From: Haloarcula argentinensis DSM 12282
GTDB lineage: Archaea; Halobacteriota; Halobacteria; Halobacteriales; Haloarculaceae
Direction of reading: 5' to 3'
Length of the DNA: 64,000 nt
NCBI GenBank assembly: GCA_000336895.1
Contig: AOLX01000014.1
Span: 549,256 to 613,255, forward strand
Below the pieces are notes generated by a model. That model had not been told where the DNA came from. It saw only the letters and a list, made by a program, of their open reading frames with translations, and ran no database searches. The translations under genes and the position numbers were made by a program. How positions within the stretch are numbered: position 1 is the first letter of the stretch; each line of letters begins with the position of its first letter. Below are positions 55,185-62,688 of the stretch, in pieces.

Positions 55185-56744
55185 ATGGATGATCCGCTGG
55201 ATGGTGCCGATGGTAGCGATTCGGGTAAACGGGATCGCTACCTCGCGGCCATGCAGGACCTCACTGCGGCGATGGCGGCCAGCGGAACTACCTTTCAGGA
55301 GCGTGTAGAACCGGTCTTGGCTGTCGGGCGAGAGCATCTGGGGTTCCCGAACGGCCACATCACGGTCGTCTCCGGGGACGAACACAAAGTCGTCGCCAGC
55401 AGTGGTCTGGCATCAACGATTGCAGCGGGCGTCGAACGCCCACTCTCCAAAACATACTGTAAGCACACCCTCAACGACTCCGGGATTCACATCATCACTA
55501 ACGCGAGCGAATCGATGGCGGCCGACCCTGCATACAAGGAGGCCGGACTGGAGGCGTACGTCGGCACGACGCTTCGGGCGAACGGGTCAGAGTACGGGAC
55601 GCTGTGTTTCGTCAACGATGACGAGGCGATTTCGGAGTTCTCGGACTGGCAGCAGACGCTGCTCAAGCATCTGACGCAGTGGGTCGAAGCGGAGATTGAA
55701 CGCGAGCTAGCTGTCGATTCACAAGAGGAGAGCCAGCGGCTGCTGGAAGCGACGTTCAACTCACCGGAGACGTTCATCGGTATCCTCGACGCCGACGGGA
55801 ACCTCGTCAGAGCGAACGAGACCGCACTCGGGTTCATCGACGCTGACGACGACGCCATCTTCGGAGAGCCGTTCTGGGAAACACCCTGGTGGAACCACAA
55901 CGAGAGCGTAGCGTGCCGTTGCCAAGACGCTGTCGAGCGGGCGAGTGAGGGTGAGATGGTCAGGTTCGAAGCCGAGCACGTCGGCGCAGACGGCCAGCGC
56001 ATCTCGACCTCCGTCGTGGCCCGACCGGTCGCGGTCGACGGCACCGTGGAGAAAATAATCGTCGAGGGAACAGATATTACCGACCTCAAGCGCCGCGAAG
56101 AGCAGATGGAGTTTTTCAATAGCATTCTCAGACACGACATCCTCAACGGGATGACCGTCATCGAAGCGCGCGCAGAGACGCTTGCAGATACGCTCGACGG
56201 GACACAGGCGAACTACGCCGAGACGATTCTGGATTGGAGTCAGGACATCGTCGACCTCACACAGAAGGTCCGGAGCGTCCTCAATACGATGTCGGATGAC
56301 GGGTTGACAGAGGCAGAGACAATCGCCTTAGGACCGGTCATCGAAGGGGCAACAAAAAAAGCGGCCTCGATGGACGAGGACTGCACGCTCAGGACAGATA
56401 TCCACGACGATATCGAGGTCGTGGCTGACGACCTTCTCGACGATGTCGTCGGAAACATCTTGACGAACGCCGTCGAGCACGGTGGCCCAGGTACCACAAT
56501 CGAGGTCACGACGGAACGTGTCGGGCCGATGATTCACCTTCATATCGCTGACGACGGGCACGGAATACCGCCCGCAGAGCGTGAGACAATCTTCGAGAAG
56601 GGGGAGCGTGGAACCGAATCGACAGGGACCGGGTTCGGACTCTATTTCGTCTCGGTGATGGTTGACAGCTACGGTGGCAACATCTGGGTCGAAGAGAGCG
56701 ACCTCGGCGGCAGCGAGTTCGTCGTTGCGCTCCCGATAGAATAA
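55185..56744 (+). CDS. Histidine kinase with GAF and PAS domains
   Basis: A 519-residue soluble kinase. GAF domain about 30-185 (ILAVGREHLGFPNGHITVVS-like start; GTTLRANGSEYGTLCFVNDD), PAS about 190-310, kinase core about 315-519. The acceptor is His in NSILRHDILNGMTVI, the same H-box type as the preceding hybrid, which suggests recent duplication of the kinase core. The HATPase has ILTNAVEHGG, DDGHGIPPA and GTGFGLYFV. The ATG at 55185 is used here; a GTG at 55173 is possible and lies 4 nt after GGGGAG. Confidence 0.9.
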   Translation: MDDPLDGADGSDSGKRDRYLAAMQDLTAAMAASGTTFQERVEPVLAVGREHLGFPNGHITVVSGDEHKVVASSGLASTIAAGVERPLSKTYCKHTLNDSGIHIITNASESMAADPAYKEAGLEAYVGTTLRANGSEYGTLCFVNDDEAISEFSDWQQTLLKHLTQWVEAEIERELAVDSQEESQRLLEATFNSPETFIGILDADGNLVRANETALGFIDADDDAIFGEPFWETPWWNHNESVACRCQDAVERASEGEMVRFEAEHVGADGQRISTSVVARPVAVDGTVEKIIVEGTDITDLKRREEQMEFFNSILRHDILNGMTVIEARAETLADTLDGTQANYAETILDWSQDIVDLTQKVRSVLNTMSDDGLTEAETIALGPVIEGATKKAASMDEDCTLRTDIHDDIEVVADDLLDDVVGNILTNAVEHGGPGTTIEVTTERVGPMIHLHIADDGHGIPPAERETIFEKGERGTESTGTGFGLYFVSVMVDSYGGNIWVEESDLGGSEFVVALPIE

Positions 56745-56794
56745 CTACTGAGCATTTCCAAACGTTTTTGAATGAATCGGGCGTATCTCGGGTA

Positions 56795-57421
56795 ATGCCG
56801 ACAAAGAGTGCGCTCGCCCAGCAACTCGCCGTTGTCGCCGGGTTCGACAACCCACGGGCCAGTCTCGAACAGTACCGGACACCGCCGGATCTGGCCGCCC
56901 ATCTGGTCCATACGGCTGACCTCCAGGACGATATTCAGGGACAGACGGTCGTCGACCTGGGCTGTGGAACCGGGATGCTGGCGCTGGGTGCAGCGCTGCG
57001 GTCGCCGGCTCGGGTGGTCGGGCTAGACATCGACCCCGCACCGCTGTCGACGGCGCGTGAAAACGAGCGGAAGGTCGGGTCGACGACGCCAGTGTCGTGG
57101 ATTCGAGCAGATGCCACCACAGCCCCGCTGTGTCCGCCCGCCGAAGAAACCACCGTCGTCATGAACCCGCCCTTTGGCGCACAGTCGGACAACGAACACG
57201 CCGACCGACGGTTCCTCGAAACTGCCGCGTCCATCGCGGGCGTCTCGTACTCGATTCACAACGAGGGAAGCCAATCGTTCGTCGAATCCTTCGCCGGGGA
57301 CAACGGCGGCGAAGTGACCCACGCCTTCGAAACGGAGTTCGACCTGCCGCGACAGTTCGACTTCCACAAATCGGATCGACAGGCGATTACGGCGGAAGTG
57401 TACCGCATCGACTGGACCTAG
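56795..57421 (+). CDS. METTL5-like S-adenosylmethionine methyltransferase
   Basis: A 208-residue Rossmann-fold methyltransferase. The SAM-binding motif is VVDLGCGTGMLALGAAL, the acidic motif is VVGLDIDP, and the catalytic amino-methylation signature is NPPFGAQSDNEHADR. The build matches the METTL5/archaeal family that makes N6-methyladenosine in small-subunit rRNA; that substrate is inferred. The ATG at 56795 starts the conserved region PTKSALAQQL. It is convergent with the rhomboid gene, overlapping by 4 nt at the stops. Confidence 0.87.
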   Translation: MPTKSALAQQLAVVAGFDNPRASLEQYRTPPDLAAHLVHTADLQDDIQGQTVVDLGCGTGMLALGAALRSPARVVGLDIDPAPLSTARENERKVGSTTPVSWIRADATTAPLCPPAEETTVVMNPPFGAQSDNEHADRRFLETAASIAGVSYSIHNEGSQSFVESFAGDNGGEVTHAFETEFDLPRQFDFHKSDRQAITAEVYRIDWT

Positions 57422-59076
57422 CTCCGCGTCGCTTGCTGGCGGTGCTCGGCGATTTTGACGCGAGTGTCGTCCGTGCGTGCGTATAGCCGCGAGCGGTTCC
57501 GCTCGAAAGTCAGCCCGCCGATCCGCGTCCGCGTCATGTTCGCCGGGAGCGGTGCCTGCCCGAGCGTTTCGTTCCTCCGTGTTACGACCACATCGAATCC
57601 GTTCTGCCGGGCCGCCACTGTTACGTTCCGTCCGTCGAGTATCACGTCCGCCGTCGACGGCTCCGAGGTGTACGCCGTCCGGGGCTGGCCGCCCTCACGC
57701 CTGAGTTGGACCCGGTAGACGCTGGAATTGCCGAGGACCGACCAGTCCGTCCGGTTTGCGTACACCGACTCGCGCCAGGTCGCCCCGCCGACCGTGACTC
57801 GTTCCTGACCGTTGACGGCGAGCCGGCCCGGCTGGACGGCGACGATCCAGACCTCCCGCTCCGCGCTGGCGACGATGACGCCGCTGGCGTTGACGCTTGT
57901 CCCCGCTTGCTGCGTCGGCACCCAGATGCTCTCGAAGTACGCGTTCGGGACGTTCTCGTCGTAGGTCACTACGTAGTCTCTGACCTCGATGCCGTCTTCA
58001 GGAAGCTGGTCCGCCTGCAGGTCGACGACGTTCGTCGGGACGGCAGCGAAACTCAGTGCACCGAGGACGACGAGCAGAACCATCACTGCGAGTGACGCCG
58101 GGCGGCGGTCGAACGACGGGCGAAAACGCCGGTCAGAACCGACGGTCGCCGCGGCGACGACGAGCGCGAGGACAAACACCAGTGCCGTCCCGGCCCAGCG
58201 GAACAACCGAAACCGGCCGCCGCCGAGCGGGATGTACACCGCCCAGAGCCCCTGTGCGACGGCGAACACGAGCGTCGCAAAGAACACCCGCAGCGTATCG
58301 GGGCGTTCGTCCCGGTTCCACAGTAGCGCGAGGGCCACGATGACGCCGGCCAGGATACCGATAGCGTGTCCCTGAATGGCGATGTTGGACCACCACGGCG
58401 TCACGAAGCGGGTCTGACCCGAGGCCGTCGACACGGGGTAGCGAAGCGCCGAATACAGGAGGTCGAGCACGCGGTTTCCGAGAAACGCACCGAGAAACAG
58501 CGTCGGCCGTGTCACGAGCGCGAACCCGGCAATAGCGAACACCACGCCGGAAAAGCCCACAATCGGCCCGATAGCGAACACCGCGGAGAACACGCCCACA
58601 GCGAACATGGCGACCGGAACGACCAGAATTCGGGTAAACGGGTTCGTCCGAAGCGACGTGAAGGTCTGCACCCCGCGCTTGCGAGGGTAGTGTCCCCAGA
58701 CGTACTCCGCGACCGTTCCGTACACCAGTGTCCCCATGAGGTTCCCCGTGATGTGGCCTTGGCTGCCGTGAGTGAACGCCCCGGTGAGCATCCCGAACGG
58801 GTAGAAGTACGACCACGTCCGGAACGGGGTAACAAGCGGGTTCCGTGGATGCCACCACGCGCCCTGCAAGAACAGGTACACTGCCGCGACACCCGCAATC
58901 GTCAGCAGTGTTCCCCACGGGACTCCGAGGAGGAGTCGCGCCCGTATCCCGTCACCAACTCGCGCATCCGAGAAGCGCCGGACGGCAAGGAGGACAGCGA
59001 GCACCACGGCGAGGACGACCGCTTCCTGCCACGGGAGCCATGCAGGCATGGCCGGCGTCGGCAGCGACTGCATCAT
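57418..59076 (-). CDS. Rhomboid intramembrane protease with long C-terminal extracellular domain
   Basis: A 552-residue membrane protein. The rhomboid core has HGSQGHITGNL in TM2 (His103, His108, Asn112), the nucleophile in GFSG (Ser176) and the catalytic His in QGHAIGILAG (His237). About eight membrane segments in all extend to residue 355. Residues 360-552 form an additional soluble domain, probably outside the cell, with beta-rich repeats (VWIVAVQPGRLAVNGQERVT, TADVILDGRNVTVAARQNGF). Most rhomboids end after about 200-300 residues, so the extra part is distinctive. Cleaves membrane protein substrates; none is known here. Confidence 0.87.
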   Translation of the reverse strand: MMQSLPTPAMPAWLPWQEAVVLAVVLAVLLAVRRFSDARVGDGIRARLLLGVPWGTLLTIAGVAAVYLFLQGAWWHPRNPLVTPFRTWSYFYPFGMLTGAFTHGSQGHITGNLMGTLVYGTVAEYVWGHYPRKRGVQTFTSLRTNPFTRILVVPVAMFAVGVFSAVFAIGPIVGFSGVVFAIAGFALVTRPTLFLGAFLGNRVLDLLYSALRYPVSTASGQTRFVTPWWSNIAIQGHAIGILAGVIVALALLWNRDERPDTLRVFFATLVFAVAQGLWAVYIPLGGGRFRLFRWAGTALVFVLALVVAAATVGSDRRFRPSFDRRPASLAVMVLLVVLGALSFAAVPTNVVDLQADQLPEDGIEVRDYVVTYDENVPNAYFESIWVPTQQAGTSVNASGVIVASAEREVWIVAVQPGRLAVNGQERVTVGGATWRESVYANRTDWSVLGNSSVYRVQLRREGGQPRTAYTSEPSTADVILDGRNVTVAARQNGFDVVVTRRNETLGQAPLPANMTRTRIGGLTFERNRSRLYARTDDTRVKIAEHRQQATRS

Positions 59077-59181
59077 TCACGCACAGTTCAGGTACGGGGC
59101 GGCTTATGGATGGCGGCAGGTGTCACTCCTGAACAGTGATTGGGCCACAGTCAGGCGACCGGACTAAACAGGGTCGCCGCC

Positions 59182-59601
59182 TCAGAACAGGGACAGACCG
59201 ACGCTGTACGGCCACGCCGTGCCGGCCACCGCAAGCAGCGACAGCGCGCCACCAGCGAGTGCGATGTTCTTGAGGAACTGTGTCATCTCGTCTTGCATCT
59301 GGTCGTCCGGGACCGCCCAGAAGTTGTGCATCATAACGGCGGAAGCGACGAGGAACGTCGCCAGCGCCCCGGCCGCGATGACGGGGTACGCGCCGAGGAT
59401 GAGGAGGACGCCGCTGACGAGGAGCAGTCCACCGCTTCCGTAGACCGACGCCGCGGGTGCTGGGAGCCCTTTCGCCTCCGCGTAGGGGGTCATCTGTCCG
59501 GCGTTCTGGAAGTGGTTCAGGCCCATGAAGGCGAGCACCCCACCGAACAGGAGTCGGCCCAGCAAGAACAGTTCGCCCGCACCGGCGGACTCGAACGCCA
59601 T
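59182..59601 (-). CDS. DoxX-family membrane protein
   Basis: A 139-residue protein with four membrane segments. The DoxX landmarks are FLLGRLLFGGVLAFMGLNHF at the start and GGLLLVSGVLLILGAYPVIA and AVMMHNFWAVPDDQMQDEM later. It belongs to the quinone-reactive/redox-stress family. It is divergent from an HxlR regulator, a pairing often seen, so it is likely the regulator's target. Confidence 0.88.
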   Translation of the reverse strand: MAFESAGAGELFLLGRLLFGGVLAFMGLNHFQNAGQMTPYAEAKGLPAPAASVYGSGGLLLVSGVLLILGAYPVIAAGALATFLVASAVMMHNFWAVPDDQMQDEMTQFLKNIALAGGALSLLAVAGTAWPYSVGLSLF

Positions 59602-59679
59602 CAGGCGCTCACCTCCGGGGCAGGGATAGTTTCGCTGCGAGACTGTCGAACCGCGATTTGTGGTTTCATTACGTTACTT

Positions 59680-59695
59680 GGTTCGTATCCGAACC
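59680..59695. promoter_or_regulatory. Palindrome between doxX-like gene and hxlR
   Basis: GGTTCG-TATC-CGAACC is an exact 6-bp inverted repeat in the 136-bp divergent gap. It is directly upstream of a TATA-like CCTATTTG facing the HxlR gene. The repeat is flanked by ACGTT copies at about 59671 and 59703. It is the prime candidate for an HxlR operator that serves both genes. Confidence 0.55.
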
Positions 59696-59737
59696 TATTT
59701 GTACGTTCCCGGACAAAGAGGATACCAGGTAGCACCG

Positions 59738-60088
59738 ATGTCATCTGAAGTATTCACCGCTGCGGAGGAGGAGGAAGAGAGCGGACCGTGTGCCGTCATC
59801 GAGTCGCTGGAACAGATCGGATCGCGCTGGCGACTGGTCGTACTCCACGAACTCCAGAAGGGCGAACAGCGGTTCAACGAACTCAAACGCGCCACCGACG
59901 CCAGCTCCCGAACCCTCTCGCGGGTCCTCGACGACCTTCAGGAGATGGACTTCGTCGACCGACGGCTCGAAGAGGACGCACCCGTCGCGACGTACTATCA
60001 GCTCACGCCGAAGGGTGAATCCCTCTGTCCGGTGTTCGACGAAATCGAGGACTGGGCCGAAGAGTGGCTGGCCGGGTGCAAGAACTGA
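59738..60088 (+). CDS. HxlR-family transcription regulator
   Basis: A 116-residue winged-helix protein. HxlR landmarks: CAVIESLEQIGSRWRLVVLHEL, KGEQRFNELKRATDASSRTL, RVLDDLQEMDFVDRRLEEDA, YYQLTPKGESL. The Cys19 near the N-terminus matches the position of redox-sensing cysteines in some family members. The divergent DoxX gene and the shared palindrome suggest response to oxidative or electrophile stress (inference). Confidence 0.92.
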   Translation: MSSEVFTAAEEEEESGPCAVIESLEQIGSRWRLVVLHELQKGEQRFNELKRATDASSRTLSRVLDDLQEMDFVDRRLEEDAPVATYYQLTPKGESLCPVFDEIEDWAEEWLAGCKN

Positions 60089-60134
60089 CCAGACAACGTA
60101 GACTTTTCTATCCCCCGGCCCCATCGCTTTAGCA

Positions 60135-60461
60135 ATGGGAGTACGGCCACCAGCCGATAACAGCGACGAGCCAGACGTCATCGAGTTCGGTATCGCGGCA
60201 CTCGACGCCCGCCTGTCGGACGTGGATATCGAGTATCCCGCGACACCAAGGGAGGTTCGGGACGCCGCCGGCCACATCGCGGTCCCGTTCGACGCGTCGG
60301 GCCACTCGATGACCGTCGCCGAGGCGCTCGAGGAGACGAACGCCACGGAGTTCGACAACGAGCAGGAGTTGCTCAACGACCTCCATCCGATATTCGAACG
60401 GAAACGTGAAGCCACGAAAAACAGTATTCTCTCTCAGCTTCGCGCGCTGGTCCCGTTCTAA
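60135..60461 (+). CDS. DUF5789-like small haloarchaeal protein
   Basis: A 108-residue acidic protein with no membrane segment. The segment VDIEYPATPREVRDAAGHIA followed by LEETNATEFDNEQELLNDLH matches what I recall of DUF5789. Function unknown. It ends 2 bp before the convergent glycosyltransferase stop. Confidence 0.7.
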   Translation: MGVRPPADNSDEPDVIEFGIAALDARLSDVDIEYPATPREVRDAAGHIAVPFDASGHSMTVAEALEETNATEFDNEQELLNDLHPIFERKREATKNSILSQLRALVPF

Positions 60462-60462
60462 C

Positions 60463-61509
60463 TCACTCGTCGGGCTGGTACGGAGACACCGCCGGCTCTG
60501 TCTCTGTGTCGCTATCTTCGGTGCCCTCCGCGTCGCCGACCTGCTGGTCGTCAAGCAGGTCCACCGACCGATTGCGGCTCTCGTGTGTGAGTTGGACGGC
60601 GATATCCTCCAGCCGGCGCGTCTGTTCGCGGTTCACTGCCACGAGCATATCGGACAGGACACCGAACATGAGAAGCTGAATCCCCAGCAGAATAGCAAAG
60701 GAGCCGATAACTGCAATTACCTCGTGTGAAATGCTGTTGACAACCCAGTCATAGGCCACGTACGCACCGAGCAGGAACCCGACCACAGTGCTCCCGAGGC
60801 CGACGCTCCCGAAGTAAAACAGGGGGTTGTTGGTCTTTGCCATCTGGTACAGCGTCAGGATAATCGTCGCGCCGTCACGGAACGGGCGGAGGTTCGTGTC
60901 GGACTCGTCGGGTCGGGGCTGGTAGGTGATCGGTACCACCGCCGTCGAGATGTTGTGTTTGACACACTCGACGGCCATCTCCGTCTCGATACCGAAGCCC
61001 GACGCCGTCAGCGAACTCCGCTGGAAGGACTGTCGGGTGAACGCTCGGTACCCCGAGAGGATATCGGTGAGGTCGCGTCCGTGAATCGTTTCGAAGGCAC
61101 TGTTGATGATGCGGTTGCCGATCTGGTTCAGTTTCGTCATCGCGCCGGGTTGCATGTCCGCAAACCGGTTTCCGATGACGTGAGCGGCCTGGCCCGACAA
61201 CAGTGGTTCCAGTAGCCTGTCCGCCTCGTCGGGCCGATAGGTCGCGTCGCCGTCGGCCATCAGGACGTACGGCTGCTCGATGTGGCGTGTCACCGCCTCC
61301 CTGACAGCCTGTCCCTTCCCCGAGCCGGACTGTTCGACAATCCGTGCGCCGGCCGATTCGGCGAGATCCTGTGTCCCGTCGGTCGAGCCGCCGTCGATGA
61401 CGAGGACGTTGTCAAAGCCCTGCTCGCGGAACCCGGACACGACCGACTCGATAGTCTCGGCCTCGTTGAATGTCGGCAACAGTATACAGACGTCGTCTCG
61501 GTCGGCCAT
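60463..61509 (-). CDS. aglJ: Family 2 glycosyltransferase, AglJ-like
   Basis: A 348-residue enzyme resembling Haloferax AglJ, which attaches the first sugar to dolichol phosphate for N-glycosylation of surface proteins. The GT-A domain (about 5-225) has ILLPTFNEAETIESVVSGFR, VIDGGSTDGTQ, GKGQAVREAV, LMADGDATYRPDEADRLLEP and DILSGYRAFTRQSF. Two membrane segments near the C-terminus (about 234-258 and 267-290) are followed by a charged tail. The ATG at 61509 is supported by a TATA box 28-35 bp upstream (61537-61544); a GTG at 61527 is too close to it. Confidence 0.85.
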   Translation of the reverse strand: MADRDDVCILLPTFNEAETIESVVSGFREQGFDNVLVIDGGSTDGTQDLAESAGARIVEQSGSGKGQAVREAVTRHIEQPYVLMADGDATYRPDEADRLLEPLLSGQAAHVIGNRFADMQPGAMTKLNQIGNRIINSAFETIHGRDLTDILSGYRAFTRQSFQRSSLTASGFGIETEMAVECVKHNISTAVVPITYQPRPDESDTNLRPFRDGATIILTLYQMAKTNNPLFYFGSVGLGSTVVGFLLGAYVAYDWVVNSISHEVIAVIGSFAILLGIQLLMFGVLSDMLVAVNREQTRRLEDIAVQLTHESRNRSVDLLDDQQVGDAEGTEDSDTETEPAVSPYQPDE

Positions 61510-61636
61510 TGATTCAACGTCAGCCACCCGAAGGCAAATAAATGCGGGTCTGGCCGCGTCCGGGTTTTCGGTCCGGATCCTTGCCAGTCATTGGCGAAAA
61601 AGCGGTGACAGCCGGGAGTAGCCGACGAGAGCCGTG

Positions 61637-61744
61637 TCAGTCGTCGCGCTGCTCGCTCATGTGCTCCCAGACCTCCGCACAGCCACAGCCGTCTTCGATG
61701 TCTGCCAAGTGATCGTCTTCCTCGGTCTGGGATGTCGCAGTCAT
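61637..61744 (-). CDS. Small Cys-containing protein, 35 residues
   Basis: A short frame: TATSQTEEDDHLADIEDGCGCAEVWEHMSEQRDD. A C-x-C pair followed by EVWEHMSEQR suggests a metal-binding or zinc-finger-like mini-protein. Similar tiny Cys proteins are common and often unannotated in haloarchaea. An exact inverted repeat, GTTACTC-N7-GAGTAAC, directly precedes its ATG. It lies between the glycosyltransferase gene and the divergent TrmB gene. Confidence 0.6.
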   Translation of the reverse strand: MTATSQTEEDDHLADIEDGCGCAEVWEHMSEQRDD

Positions 61745-61765
61745 GTTACTCACTCTGCGAGTAAC
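61745..61765 (-). promoter_or_regulatory. Palindrome immediately upstream of the 35-residue gene
   Basis: GTTACTC and GAGTAAC form exact 7-bp arms around 7 nt, abutting the ATG at 61744. It may be a DNA operator overlapping the transcription start or an mRNA hairpin. A TATA-like TCTATTA on the minus strand lies about 25 bp further upstream. Confidence 0.5.
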
Positions 61766-61839
61766 TACTTGCGGCCATCCACTAATAGATTCCGGCGTCG
61801 GGCGACGCGTTTTACATCCCCTGCCACACATGGGCGTGT

Positions 61840-62688
61840 ATGAGCGACCCTGCGGACGTGTTCGACCTGGTTGGGCTGACCGAATACGAGGCGACGGCGC
61901 TGGAAGAGTTGCTCTCGCTCGGCCGGACGACGGCTCCGAACCTCGCGGAAGCCAGCGGCATCCCGAAAGCCCGCGTCTACGGCGTGCTGGAGTCGCTGTC
62001 CGACCGGGGCTTCATCAAGGTTATCCCCGGCCGTCCAAAGGAGTACCAGCCGAAATCTCCCGGCGACATCCTCGACCGGGCCGTCGAAAACCGCAGGCAG
62101 TCATACGAGTCGTTTACCGCAGACATCGACTCCTACCGCGACAGCTTCCTCGCCGAGTACGAACCGCGGTTTGAACGGGCGAGCGAAGACATATCACCGA
62201 CAGCCGAACTGTTCCACGTCGTTGACGTGGGCGAACCGAGCGAACGCGAGACCCGCCGGCTGTACGACGACGCAGAGGAGACACTTCGCGTCATCACCAA
62301 TAGCTTCGCGTACCTCGATAACGTCGAGCGCGCACTGGCAGAGACACTCGACCGCGGCGTCGATATCAGCGTTCTCTTTCTGCATCCCGATGCACTCCCA
62401 CCGGAGAAAGCTGCTGTGCAGGCCGACATTATTGACCGGCTAACAGCGGAGTACCCCGCTGTCGACCTGCGGTTCAGCACGGAGAAGCTCCCCTGGCGTG
62501 GCACGCTCGTCGATCCGAGCATGGACTACGACAGCGGCGAGGCGATTTTGCTCGTCGAGGAGCCGGACGTTCCAAACCATATGCGCCAGGCCGCGATTAC
62601 TGACAACGGCTCGTTCGTCGCTGGGATGAAGCGCTACTTCGATCTGATCTGGGAGTACGAAAGCGTCCCGACGGCCCGTCAGACGTAG
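61840..62688 (+). CDS. TrmB-family sugar-responsive transcription regulator
   Basis: A 282-residue regulator. The N-terminal winged helix begins LVGLTEYEATALEELLSLGR with ASGIPKARVYGVLESLSDRG as recognition helix. The C-terminal part is the TrmB effector domain (ETLRVITNSFAYLDNVERAL; GVDISVLFLHPDALPPEKAA). TrmB proteins bind sugars or their derivatives. Neighbouring glycosyltransferase and sulfatase genes suggest surface-glycan metabolism as its theme, but this is context only. It overlaps the convergent sulfatase by 10 nt at the stops. Confidence 0.88.
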   Translation: MSDPADVFDLVGLTEYEATALEELLSLGRTTAPNLAEASGIPKARVYGVLESLSDRGFIKVIPGRPKEYQPKSPGDILDRAVENRRQSYESFTADIDSYRDSFLAEYEPRFERASEDISPTAELFHVVDVGEPSERETRRLYDDAEETLRVITNSFAYLDNVERALAETLDRGVDISVLFLHPDALPPEKAAVQADIIDRLTAEYPAVDLRFSTEKLPWRGTLVDPSMDYDSGEAILLVEEPDVPNHMRQAAITDNGSFVAGMKRYFDLIWEYESVPTARQT

